Assembly: GCA_013396995.1 (NCBI GenBank) | Contig: VWZP01006697.1 | Coordinates: 372,001-436,000, forward strand | Direction: 5' to 3' | DNA: 64,000 nucleotides | DNA from: Dicaeum eximium | Taxonomy: Eukaryota > Chordata > Aves > Passeriformes > Dicaeidae | In this document: positions 13,360 through 25,200 of the stretch, one piece after another | How the letters are laid out: the number at the start of each line of letters is the position of its first letter | Numbering within the stretch: position 1 is the first letter of the stretch | Notes under the pieces: generated by a model | Databases searched by the model: none | Seen by the model: the letters and a program-made list of their open reading frames with translations, nothing else | Told to the model about the DNA's origin: nothing | Translations under genes and position numbers: made by a program

Positions 13360-16300
13360 TCACTTTTGTTATTGCATACCAGGACTATAGTGCCAGAGTG
13401 GCTGAGTAAAGCACACAACAAATCCTCTACTCCCTGTACATACTGAGACAAGGTGTGCTATAACTCTGTTATGTATGAGATATGATTTCCTTGTGGCAAT
13501 GCCAAGCTGCTTCCCTGGACTCCAGGCCTCTTATCTCCACAGTGGGAGTAATCCCTTTCTGGTCAGTGAAACCAATGGGCAAGAGTCAGCTGACATTCAA
13601 GTGAGTTCTTGCAGTGCTGGGGCCTGGCTCCGTGGTATTTGTAAGGAAGTACTTATTGAAAAGGTACAGTTCATCTGATACCTGGATAGGTCAAGGATAA
13701 AAAAATGCTGTTAGTTAGGTACATTATGATCACTGCCACAGGCACAGGAAAATATGTATTGTTATGTTACTGTTTGCATGTTGATAGTAAGTTATCAAAC
13801 ACAGAATCACATATTAATCAGGAAAATGGAGAGTGCCAAACTAAAACAAGTCAGATGTTTTGTGCCCATCTCTTGTGTATGCTAATACCAATTGCTTTGG
13901 AAGAAAGCAAAACTAAGCTTGCAGAACAGTTATGCCATACATTGTTCCAGAAAACCTTCCCTCTTAGCGACCACTATATAGCTGGATTATGTCCTGAAGC
14001 ATGGGAGATTAAATACTAGAAAGCTGAATTTAGTCTTAAAAATGTGCATTTGAGTAGTGTGCATCTTTGCTGCATTTGTGTAGCCTTTCCTGAGTCCTGT
14101 AATCTGCCTTGATGTTGCAACACGCTGCTAATAAAAAATGTGGAGGGAGCAGAAGGAGGAGAGAGTTTACTCTCCTTAAATCACTTTGTAATGAGGCAAT
14201 GGAGCTGTATCAGTGAAAAGGTTTGCTTCCCTGGGCTCCCTGGACTGCTAATGGAGACAAATGGATTCTTCCAGAGGGGGACTCGAGGTGGAAGCACCGC
14301 ATTGACCACTGCTCTGACTCATTCCAGGGTGGAGTTGTTCTTTCTCTCTCTGCTGATTTAACAGCCAACAGAAGCACTGACCTGCTGCCCGAAGCTGTCA
14401 CTCCCACAGGTGACAATGGCTTCCATGATGCAATATCCTTTTCCACTTTTCCAAGTGTGTGCATAAGAAATGGGGCTATAGTCTGAATTTTTTAAGTATC
14501 CACAAAGGGCCTTTGGGGAATGAAGAGTAAGGGTAGCAAGGTGAAGGGTAAATGCTGAGAAACAGCACCTGAAAGTGAAGAAATATTTATCTGACTTGAC
14601 TGCTTACATTGCAACTCTGTTTTCTAGGTTTCAGTAACAATCCCATATGGCCATGGCTGAGCCATCTCATGCTACTTTTACTGACTTTTTAATATCTAAC
14701 AAAATGCTTTAAATCAATATAGCCAATAAGGTGTCTTGGTGATGTTATATAAAGTAATGAATGATTAAATAAACCTAGAGCTAAAAATGGATTTCTTAAA
14801 GATTTTTAATCCTACCCCCCTTCTCTTGCTCGATTTATGCTGTTACAGTTAGCTCAGCTGGTGGCTGTTTAAATGTACAGTGTATATAAGCCCATATTAT
14901 AGTGATAGCTGGACCCACATATGCTTGGCTTTGTGTATCTTTTCCACATGATTAATTACAACACAAAGTACTTCTTCAGCTGGGACCCTATGAATAAACC
15001 TGGCTGGTTGTATACCTGCTTTAACTTGTTGAAAATAACTGCAGAAAATGTTAGAGAAGGACCTTGTGAGCCCATGGTATTTAGATTACTTTTAATAGTT
15101 GGATGTAGAAGGGTTGCTACAAATGAGATAAATACAGAAATAAAGTAAGCCAGTCTGGGGCACAGCCAGCATTTAGCATTCCTTATCTATATGGCAGCAT
15201 AATTGTTGGTGCTAACCTCAGATTCTGTCTTAGGTAGATCTATCAGCATTTTTCCAGGGGAAGTAGTCCTTGTAGTATTTTTATATCACTAGGGGTGGAA
15301 CTGTTGCAAGTTCATCAATGACATGCTCATAGATGCTTGTATTAAGATTGATGAAATGTGAAAATCCTGTCTGCAGCTCCTGGGGGTCTTGGAGGCAGAC
15401 AGGGGACCTCAAAGAACCTAAAAGGATGTGTGGTTCCCAGCAAACAGCTTTCCCCATCATGCCTGTTTTTACGTTTACTCCAACAGATTTGCATACTCTT
15501 TCTCCATTCAGGGAAATTTGCTTGGTAAAACAAACGCTACTTGATTATTTGGAAGAATGCTGTTTGGATGAGGAGTGCAGCCCTCCAGCTACATCAGAAC
15601 CTCCATATTCCATCTTTCTGAGTAGCTTTTTGTTCAGTTTCCACTGGTGCCAACCTACTTACAGTAAACTTCTTATGGTATCCAGTGCTTGATGGCCTGG
15701 TGTTTTGTTTCTGCATGTGTCATACTTCAGGGGTGGCTGTAGAGAAGTCCAAGGAGCCAAGAAAACCCCACATTTCTTTGAATGTTTGCTCTAACATCAT
15801 GTGATGGCATCTAATTATTTTTTCTGAATTTCAGAACCCTCTGCTTTTATCATCTTTCCCACTCCTGCCGCCTTCTTGCAGTCACTTGCCTAACTAGCCA
15901 GTTTTCTTGCCTTTTCTATGGCAGTAGCTTCTCCAAGGTTATCCATGTTGTTCATAAAGATGTGCCAAAGAAGGCACTCTTAACTTTTTTTCAGCATAAA
16001 AGGGAAACCTCTCCAGTGCCAAGCTTAGCCTACAGTCCAAAGCCACCTCACAAAAGCAGAGCCATAGATAGGTTCAGTGCCTTGCATCTGCAGCCATTGA
16101 ATTCCAACGCTTTAATTTCACCCTGTATTCCTGTGCTCTCAAATCCCTCTACAGTACTTTGGATGGCATTGTCTGTGAACACAATGGCAGCATTTATGTA
16201 TTCCTTGTTGAACTGTAAGTAGATTAGACTGAAACATAAATATCCTGAGAAACACAGAAAAATATTAATTTTCAAGTATACATGTGAAAGTTTTGCTCTG

Positions 16301-19300
16301 TACAGCATTTTATGACTCATTCAAAGAGATTTTCTTTTCCCCCACACAACACTTCATTCTTTAACTTCCCAAGCTGTTTGTCATTTTGTTTTTCAGAAAA
16401 TTTTCCTTTCTGAATTGCCATCAGGTTCCTCACAGGCAGCTCAAGAATCCGGTAATGCTGATGGTATTTTGCACAGAGATTTCTGTCTGAACCTTCATTT
16501 TGTCTGTGTTGTGTTTGATTTTTTGAATGAAGTAAGTGCAGAGAAACAGTAGAAAAAGATTTTCTTAAAAGTTCCTTTCCTTTATAATTTGGAACCTTAC
16601 CACCATTACTATTTTCTGTTACACAGAAAGAGTAGTACTGGGAAAAGTCCTGTAAAGAATGTTGCTCCAGTGACTGAAGATTTCTTCTCTTCAAAGAGTT
16701 TTGCAGTGTATTATGCTCTTTGTTCCTACAAATATAAATTCAAAGCTGTAGGACTAATTTCACATATAATACTCTAGCAGAGTAAGTGTCTACTAGAAAT
16801 TTTCCTCTGGTGAAATGAGGTGAAGAATGAATACCATTTGTCAAAAGTCAGTAGTGGGATTCAGTGATGGAACAAAGTTCAGAAATTTGCAACTTCCAAC
16901 TTGAATAAATGTGCTCACAGCACACCTTCGTCTTAAGTTATGATAATAGTAATGCTGATTTTTTTCCCCATATTTCCTTTGAGTAACTGCCAAGAATCTT
17001 ACTTCACAGTCTGGGGACAGCAGAGACTGTGTTCTGCAATTAAAAGTTAGGGAGTTTTTAATGAGAGCGCCAAGGCTGATTCATAGTTCAAAGTTAGGCA
17101 GAAGGTTTCTTTTTCTTTCTTTTAATATTTTTTTTAATCAAAAGCAAATCATTCATTTTTATCTCAGACAAAAATATGATAAAGGCTAATTCATTGGGCA
17201 GGAAGAAGGAATGTAGGGAGTTACTGATGAAATTTAACTAAAAAAATTAGAGGTCTAACATTTTATTTCATTTCAAAAGTGTAATAAATCTTATAAAAGG
17301 CTTTATACAATTTCTCCTTGAAGATATTGCAATGTGATAATGATGCTGTGCCCTTGCCAGCCAATTTCTTGATTTGTTCAGGTTATTCCAATAATATCTA
17401 CATTTCACGGGAGAGTATTTACATTAAAATCTTCCCTGAGATTTGTCATGCCATGTTGTCATTATGTTTTCTCCTGTGTCACCTTCAAGGACTGATAGGG
17501 CATGAAAATCTGTAGGAATAAACAGGACTTGAAATCCCCAGTGAGAGAAGCTGTGCCTCAGCCCTGTGGGGAACTGAGCTCCTTCACTCCCACCGATGTC
17601 ATTAACACTCCAGGAGACTCAGCATTTTGGGGAGGATGCTCAGTGCCTAGAAGAGTCAGGATGTAATTGCCAATTTCAAGCTTCTGTACAGAACCATGTC
17701 TCAGGCTAGGACATGGGAAGGAAGAAACAAGCTGGCTGCAGAAAGTCATGCACAAATGTCACTGGTTGCTTTGGTAGGAGTAGCTGTCCCTTCAGAGAGG
17801 AACTTTTTCATTTCTAAAGACTCCTGCCTCATAATAATACACTGAAAAAGAAGCACAACTATTCTCCCAGAGACACATATTCTTTTTAGCTAGTGTGCTT
17901 GATTCCTAGAAATGGAAAGGGACTCAAGGAATAAAAATGGCTGTGTTTAATCAGATTAAATAGATACCTCATTAGTTATTCCACATAATTGGAATCTTTC
18001 ATAAACTGGAAGAATGGACCTCTAGTATGGCTTAGTTAAAACTGAGAGTTTGTTGCTGAGAGTGGGGCTGATAGGGAAATCTTAAAGACAGGTCTGGGAC
18101 AGACCTGAGATGTTAAGAAGAGAGTGATTGGAGATTATAGGGTAATGGATCTCCTAACAAGACATAAATAATATAGGATCTGTCTTTACAGTCAAGGAGA
18201 GAAGAGTTTTTGTTCATTGATTAACCAAATAGATCAGATCAGAGACTGGCAAGATGCTTGAAACATCCTATAAAGAGACCTTTAATTTATGGAAGCATAT
18301 TTTGGAACCAGAGTATGGTTTGTGGGGGGTTGTGGGATCGGTGTGTAGGTATGACAAGCTATGAAACTGGACAAACAGTCCCCTGAAGGTTTTTTTTTTT
18401 ATTTTTTTGTGTTTGGTTGATAGGTTGTTTTATTCTGTTTCAGCGTCTTTAAAAATATTTTACAGCTGAAAGCAAAACCATTTCTGGGCACGTAGGATTT
18501 CCTTATTTCCTCAAATAATCATATAAATTTACCATGCTTTCAAGATAGCAATAGAATACAGAAGGATGCAGTATGTGGTTAATTTGCATTTTCTATTTGT
18601 AATAGTGTAATGGATGTGCTAACTTTGCTTATAGCTAATGGATGAAAGATTGCCCCCCCTCTATCACTGAGCGAGGATCTTCAACATCAGCCCTCATTTC
18701 AGCTGTTCTGTGGCCCACATGTGGCACTGGCCTCAGCCACAGCTCTCACTGGCATCACTCCACATCGTTGCACATTTGAGCATAACCTTACCCTATGTGT
18801 GCATGGAGAATGCAGGTGTATTTTTATGGTATGTGCCAGAATCCAACAGGAAGTAATTGCACGGTCTCATGTGAAAACGTGACAAGAATTACTACAGGCA
18901 AGGAAAGATATTGAGTAGAAGCTTGTAATTTTTCCATTCTTAGCTTGCAGGCCAATTTCCCTTCTGCTGCTCATAAACTGTGCTCTCTGCAAAGTGGCCA
19001 GTATGAGAAAGGAGGGACTCAATACCTTATGGACAACACACCTCCCTATCTCAAAAAGCAAAAGGATTGATGTTGTAATGTGATGTCAGTATCCAATGTG
19101 AGCACACATAAAGGGGCAGGGATGCTCAAATTGCCTGCTGCTGTCTAAGCACGCACCTGGGCACTACAGCTGGTCTGTGATGTGAGTCCTGGAGCAGAAC
19201 TATGAACATTAAACCCCAAGAGTGCACATTCCCCTTCTTTCTGGACAGCTGGACTCGGTGTGGCTTGATCCAGAGGCATGCCAGACAGAGGTCCTTGCAA

Positions 19301-19780
19301 AGTAAGGTTCTGCAACTGGAGCTTTTTACCGAAGTGCTGGCCCCACTCCAGCCCCAGGGAACCAACACTGAGGGTGGGTGGGAGGCTGGGCCACGTGAGC
19401 CACACTCACTGCTTGATGCAGGTACCATAAAAGATGGTATTTGACCAGTGATCCAAATCAGCAAATGCACAGCCCTGGCACTTCACTGCTTATTAAAAAA
19501 TTCCCTCCACTAGGCATTTCTTTCAGAGCCAGAGCCAGTCTTTGCCAACTAGGCCATGTTACACATCCCAACATTAACATATTTCTATTTCAACTTGTGT
19601 TATTTTGTTCAATTATGACATTTTACTTCATTTTTAGCCTGAAACAATATTTGAGATATCACCCCTATACTTTGTAATTATAAAGATATATCCTATATAT
19701 TGCACTGAAAAATTGTAAAAGCATACAGACTACTCAGGCATTCTATTCTTTGAGTACAGCATAGAGAATAATTATGGTTT

Positions 19781-19960
19781 CTCATATTCTCTGAGTAATT
19801 AATTTGAAGAATTTAATTATATTTTTCATATTAATTATTAATGTATTATTCACCCAACATAGTCAATTCATAATTCATAGATGTATTATTCAAGTAATTT
19901 AGGTGATGAATTTCATAGTTTTGAATAAGTTATTCAATTTTTTAAAATTATTCACTCAGC
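19781..19960. other. very AT-rich segment dense in TAATTA/TTATTCA words
   Basis: The stretch contains TTAATTA-type words repeatedly, and the 12-base word atgtattattca occurs twice, at 19841-19852 and 19881-19892, exactly 40 bases apart. Further TTATTCA words follow to about 19955. Such composition is compatible with homeodomain binding clusters, matrix-attachment DNA or simple AT drift. The sequence alone does not decide between these. Confidence 0.4.
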
Positions 19961-20663
19961 TCTAGGAATGTCTGTTGATGCTTGAATATCAGCTATAGTA
20001 TGGCAACTTCTTTTTTTGCAGGATCTTGTGAACACTTGATATTAAATCCAAAAGTTAATAAAATGCTGTCCGGTCATTAAATGTTCTTTTATATAAGGTT
20101 CCTTTACAAATAAATGGCATTTTAATCTGATCAACAAGTTCAAATTTGGGATCTTTTTGCCTATTTGCATTTTAAATTTAGTTTTATTATAGAACATTCT
20201 CATAAACTACAGGCCTTATTTGCTACATTTCACCCTCATTTAAACTCAGATGGAACACAGTTCTCATATTTAACATTTCACTGATGCTAGAATTACCAGT
20301 GATGACACATCCATCCCTTACTCTATGAGTTTTGTCATTAGTTTTATGCTCAGATAATTGTTTATATCAGGAAGCTTGTAATCATGACAGAAGAGAACAA
20401 GAAGTAAGGTTTCTACAGTATGCTGCCAGTTCATCTGGACAATTTAGCTTAACCTGAACAATAAGCATACAAGTGGCCTAGAAAATTTCCAAAATATATG
20501 TAATCACACTGAGAGCAGCACCTCTGGATGTGTATAGGCTAATAATTTTGATCTGGCAGAGGCATAACACAAAGGATCATTTATCAGATCTTTCCATACC
20601 TAGATTCAGTGATTGTGTCACATAACTGGGGTCCTTAATGCTGGTGGAAAACCAGAAAAGGTT

Positions 20664-20780
20664 GTGTACACACACACACACACACACACATATATGTATA
20701 TATATATTTGTTTATTTCTATATTTTTATATATATATATGTGAACGCACGCGCGCGTGTGTGTGTGTGTGTGTGTGTGTA
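20664..20780. repeat. compound dinucleotide microsatellite (CA)-(TA)-(CG)-(TG)
   Basis: An (AC)n run of about 23 bases at 20668-20690 passes into TA-rich repeats (20691-20740). An alternating purine-pyrimidine CG-containing piece (acgcacgcgcgcg) follows, and then a (TG)n run to 20779. The (CA) and (TG) arms are complementary, so the block is also a large imperfect inverted repeat. A 72-codon open frame across it, at 20613-20831, is a by-product of the repeats. Confidence 0.95.
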
Positions 20781-21984
20781 ATCTTATATGGGTTTCTTTT
20801 TGGACACAGTGCCTTGTATGTAAGTATATAAAATAATTTGTCAGTTTTGGGGAGTGAAAAGCCCTGAGTGTAATATATATTATTCATTATGTTTCTGGTT
20901 CCATTGTTCTGCCAAATAAAGTGATTTCTATGAATTATTTTTATCTACGATGACACCTTTTCTTTTAAGAAAAGCTGGCCCGGCCCTGTATTTTAAAAAA
21001 AGTTGCAATTACTTTAAGTACATTCAAATGATTCTTGGAAACATTTTAGTGGTAAATATGGCACTGTAGAACTGATCTTTGGAATGTAATGCATGGCTTG
21101 AAATTTTCTTCCCTGCACAAAGCTCAGAGAGATTTCTTTCTTACAGCTCTGAAAACAATATTGCAATTTTTTTGAAAAGAACCCTGTATTTAGACTACAT
21201 TGGTTCCAAGTTCTCTGTATATTCCTGTTAGCACATTTACCATTTGTGTATTGTTGTTTCACACAACCTCAGTGTCTGTGTCAAACCCAAAACACAGAGG
21301 TATGTGCCAAACCCTTCACGACTTCCAGATCCATTATTATGATACAATAACCTAAAAGAAAAGTCTCCAGCTCCAGGTTGCTTCCTTCGCTGAGGAAAGT
21401 GTTTGTGTTTTGGGTTGTTGCCTCGCTGGCAGGCGGTCCATATGGTGCTAAATCCTGTAAACCAACTATAACTAGGTATAAAATTCATAAGGAAAAATGT
21501 AATTTATCACAAGTGCACAGCTGGTGTCTGCTTCTAAGTAGTTGTTTCCTAATCTGATACCAACCTGTTCACAGCCCTGGTAGGTTATTGAGCTATAAAA
21601 TCAATAACAAATACCATGCATGATTCCCTGAGAGATTAACCATTTATTCCAGCTGTGAAGAACAAATGAAGGTTAAAGCAAAGTAGCTGCTTAAAGAAGG
21701 GTTTTCATGAAATGAAACAAAGTCTTTTGTAGATTAATTGATATTAACTGCAATAACAGCATAGAATGTCTTGTTTGTTTTAATTATGTTTGTTTCTTAA
21801 AGCAACTGACTTTCAAGCTCAGATTTACATGCAGTTTGCTTTCTCTGTGCTCCCAAAAGTGCTTGATATGTGATTTACATTTCTTCTTTCCCCCCCAAAT
21901 GTTTCACAGTCTCTTTGCTCTTTTCTTTAATTACAACTAATATCTCAGGGAGAATTGCCTGGGGCAGATTGAGCACAAACTAAA
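20781..21984. other. gene-free unique DNA upstream of CpG island
   Basis: No gene was seen. The part from about 21580 to 21900 has a mixed, non-repetitive texture with homeobox-like AT words, and it directly precedes the CpG island. It could hold proximal regulatory sequence if the island is a promoter. A short palindrome (cttttctt-tt-aagaaaag) lies at about 20957-20974. Confidence 0.45.
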
Positions 21985-22290
21985 GCTGCCGCGGTAAAAA
22001 GATACAGTGAGCGAAACTGCCATGCCCTTTCTTCCCGGCTCACAGCTGTAAAAGCTGTGGATGTTTTAATGTGTGCATGTGCAGTGGGAAGGAAGTGAGA
22101 GATCAGAGCCGTGGTGAGCAGAGCGAGGGTGAGAAAGGAGTGGGAAGGGGAGGAAGAAGGAGCGAGCCAGCTGCGGGTGGGCAGCGCGCCCGGGGCGGGC
22201 GAGCCCAGCGACCCGCGGGCACCGGGAGAGAGGGAGGGATGCAGCCTCTAAGGGCTTCCTGCTGGCCTGTGAAAAGGGCATCGGGGATGA
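21985..22290. promoter_or_regulatory. CpG island; candidate promoter / first exon
   Basis: This is the only stretch in the window with dense CpG. I count about 13 CpG dinucleotides between 22108 and 22227, plus four more just upstream (gccgcgg, gagcga, cccggc), in DNA that is otherwise strongly CpG-depleted. The plus strand is purine/G-rich, with GGGCGGG-type Sp1-like words around 22194. GTGAG donor-like words occur at about 22112 and 22128. Open frames cross it on both strands (22071-22346 plus, 22103-22342 minus), but they are low-complexity and arginine/glycine- or proline-rich, as expected of GC-rich non-coding DNA. Islands of this kind usually mark vertebrate promoters. The transcription direction and gene are not determined. 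Confidence 0.6.
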
Positions 22291-25200
22291 GGGGGAAACG
22301 CAAGATTTTGCAGTGTTCCTGGGGATTTACAGCTGGCAGCATCTAAAAGGCTAAATTTTTAAGCAAAATACGGCTCCTAGCCTCAGATGTGGTAGAACCA
22401 AATGGAGAGTAGTCATTCCAAAGGGGGAAGAAACACCTATTGAGTCAAATCCTTTGCTCTTTTATGTGCAAAGATATCTGATATAATCTTGCCTGCCTTC
22501 TTCCTAACAGCCAGGGAAAAAAGGTGCTAGTACCATTTTAATAAAGTTAAACATTCCTACTGTGATCCTTAGATTTTTCCAACCCTCTGTACGACAGTGC
22601 TTAGCCCCGTGTACCCGCTGCTCTACCTCCTTTATCTCTGAGCTGGTTGCAATTCATTGTTTTGCGTTGTGTGAAGTTTGTAAAGGACTTTACAATAAAA
22701 GACACTTGGGGTGAGTTTACTTTAGCATAATTCCATCAACTGCTGCTCCTTGTTCTGCTGAAACAAGATCAGAATTTGACCTCAAAACACCCCAGTGAGA
22801 GCAGTATTATTTATACTTATTTTGTAAAAGGATAAATTGAAACACTGGGTTTAAGTGACTTGCCTGAAGGCATGAAGCTTCTCAGTGCCATTGCAGAGAC
22901 TGGAATGCATTAATCCAGATGCCAGTGTCCTTGCTTTAAATGACAGATGAACTCTGCAATCAGGATTGTGCTCAGAAAAAAGTCTACTAACACCCATGGA
23001 TTTGTAAAACCAATTCAAGCCAAGGAAGAGTCAAATCTCTGCCTACTTTCCATGAGCAGAAAAGCAGTGCTGAACTGCTTTTTTTTCTGCAGGTGTGATG
23101 TTTGCTTATGGGATAAGGAAAATCCTCTTTGGAAAAATAAGTTCTGAAGGTTTGGTGACTGTCCTGTAACAGAAAGCTAATCTTTTTTTCCCTTTCACCT
23201 CTGTGAAGAGTAGAGTTTAAAAAAAAAAAAAGCAAAGGAAAAAGAGAATTCCCAAATAAAAATATGTGCCAAGTTTAATTTCATAATTTCCTTGTTTTAC
23301 TCTATTTTTAATTTAATGCTTTAATTATAAAGGTTTATTATAACATTTTAATTGTTTATTCATTGATCTGAGACACTCCATGGAATTCCTTCACTGGGAT
23401 CATTGCAGTAAAATTACAACACACAGGAGACAGATCAAGCTTGTAACACTGGCAGTCTCACGGGTGCTAAAATATCTTCAAAGTCAACACATTTGCTGAT
23501 GGGCAATAAGAGAGAAGACAAAAAGTAACTTCTCCAGTCCTCTGCTATTTTTAGTGCCTCTGTGGTTGTCTTTTTTCAAGTAGTCTGCTTTATCAGTCAT
23601 GAAGATAACTGAGCTCAGCTCCAGCCTTGGTGGCATTGTCTCAGGCTGTCATAAGAATACACGGAACTCTGGAATGCTGCATGCCCGTTGTGAAAGATGG
23701 TCAGCAGAGACAGTACAATGGAGGTAGTGCCATGTCCTTTACCCTGCTTATTCCCTTTTCAGATGTAATGTCAGAAGTCTGATGCACTTTAAACATGATG
23801 CTGGATTTTTTAGCTGTTTTGCAGTAAGAAATTTGATGCAGTGGATACTGAGAAGAGCTGACAAAGAAATTATTTGATGTTCCTTTTAAGCCTGTGGAAA
23901 GTCTGCTCTCAGACTGTAATTTTCTGGAATTTATTATTCACAATTATTCACTGTATTTTGTTTTGGCAAATCTTTTAAACTCTGTTTTGATCACACGCAG
24001 TCTTCCATGAATAATCATCATTTCAGACTGGAGCTGTTGTGATAGGTCAAAAGAGAAATATGGCACTGTCATGTTTGTGACTGCGAATGGGAGAAACCAC
24101 TTCTAGTGCAGCATTTGCAAATGTGGATATAAAATTTGTCACCTGTAAATATTCATGTACATACACTTGCAACTATGCTCTGGGCTTGATCCAAAGCCAC
24201 TAGAGGTAACAGAAAGAATGAATATTCATGTTGGTAGAACTTAATTCCTAGATGGTTCACTGAAAGCAGATGTAAAGAGAAAGCAATATAGACAAAAATT
24301 AATTAATGCCACTAAATGTTCACAGGAAGAAAGTCCTACTTATTACATTCCAATCCTGGTGGAGTGCTTTTGCTTATGTGTCAATGAAATAGCACACATG
24401 CACACAAATATGATTACAGTCCTACTTTTAGGATTTCTTTCTGAAACACAGAAGCTTTGCTCTTTAACAAAGAGAAGTTAGGAAAAAAGCTAGAATTTCA
24501 ACATATGTGAACCTGGTCCAGCAGAAAGGAGGATTTTCTTTTCCTTTTTGTGTGTATAACAGGAAACTGAAAATGCTGGAAAGTGTTATTTGATTTATTA
24601 CACTTTCCCACAAAGCTCAATGCATAATACAAGCAGGAGTTAGCAGCTTCACTGTGGGTAGTGATGCTTTCATTTTCTCTTAAAACATGCATCTAATCTC
24701 CCACATATGTGAAATATATACATTTCAGTTCTCCAAACTGAGCAACTGAGCAGAACAACACAATCAAAGAATAGTGTATCTGACAGGTTTGGATCAGCTG
24801 TTACTATTTTGTTAATTTTAAAATATTTTTTTCCACTAACAGAAAGGTCAGAAGATACTTTTAAGAGTTAAATTCTCATGGATGAATCTGAATGGGCAAA
24901 TGCACACCTAGAATGCTGAAATTTCTCTCTAAGGCAGAGGCTGATTTTGGGAGATGCAGTCATTGGACTCTGACATTGGTTTTGCTTGATTTGTGTTCAT
25001 CCAATGGCAAGTAGCCATCTTCACGCAACACTGCTGTGGCACAGCCTTCAGGTTCCAGCTCTGCAAGTCAATGGAAGTCAAGTTCAGCTCTTTCATGAGA
25101 AATGAGGTGCCAGGATAGAATATCACCCATACTAGACCACAGAGCTGTGTACTATACAGAAATCTATCACTCCTGTGATCAGATAATAAACAGATTTGGT

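Larger units (their letters stand above)
12604..20660. other. gene-free unique DNA
   Basis: No supported gene or transposon was seen. It includes a GC-richer patch at about 14200-14420 that is open on both strands, with no domain recognised. It also has an 11-bp hairpin at 13322-13359 and a strongly AT-rich stretch with many TAATTA-like words at 19781-19960. The minus-strand frame 16317-16694 (125 codons) has no recognisable motif and no splice context, so I do not call it a gene. Confidence 0.55.

Noticed and set aside
14140..14486. GC-richer patch open on both strands as a candidate exon
   Set aside because: No domain in any of the three overlapping frames and no convincing acceptor/donor pair. 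The openness follows from the local base composition.
16317..16694. 125-codon minus-strand frame with a lysine/glutamine-rich, soluble-looking composition
   Set aside because: No family recognised, no clear exon boundaries, and overlapping frames exist on the plus strand. It could be re-examined if RNA-seq shows expression.
22071..22346. Plus-strand 91-codon frame and minus-strand 79-codon frame across the CpG island as a small protein
   Set aside because: The composition is Arg/Gly- or Pro-rich as any GC-rich DNA gives, and both strands are open equally. It is better explained as promoter/5' UTR-type sequence.
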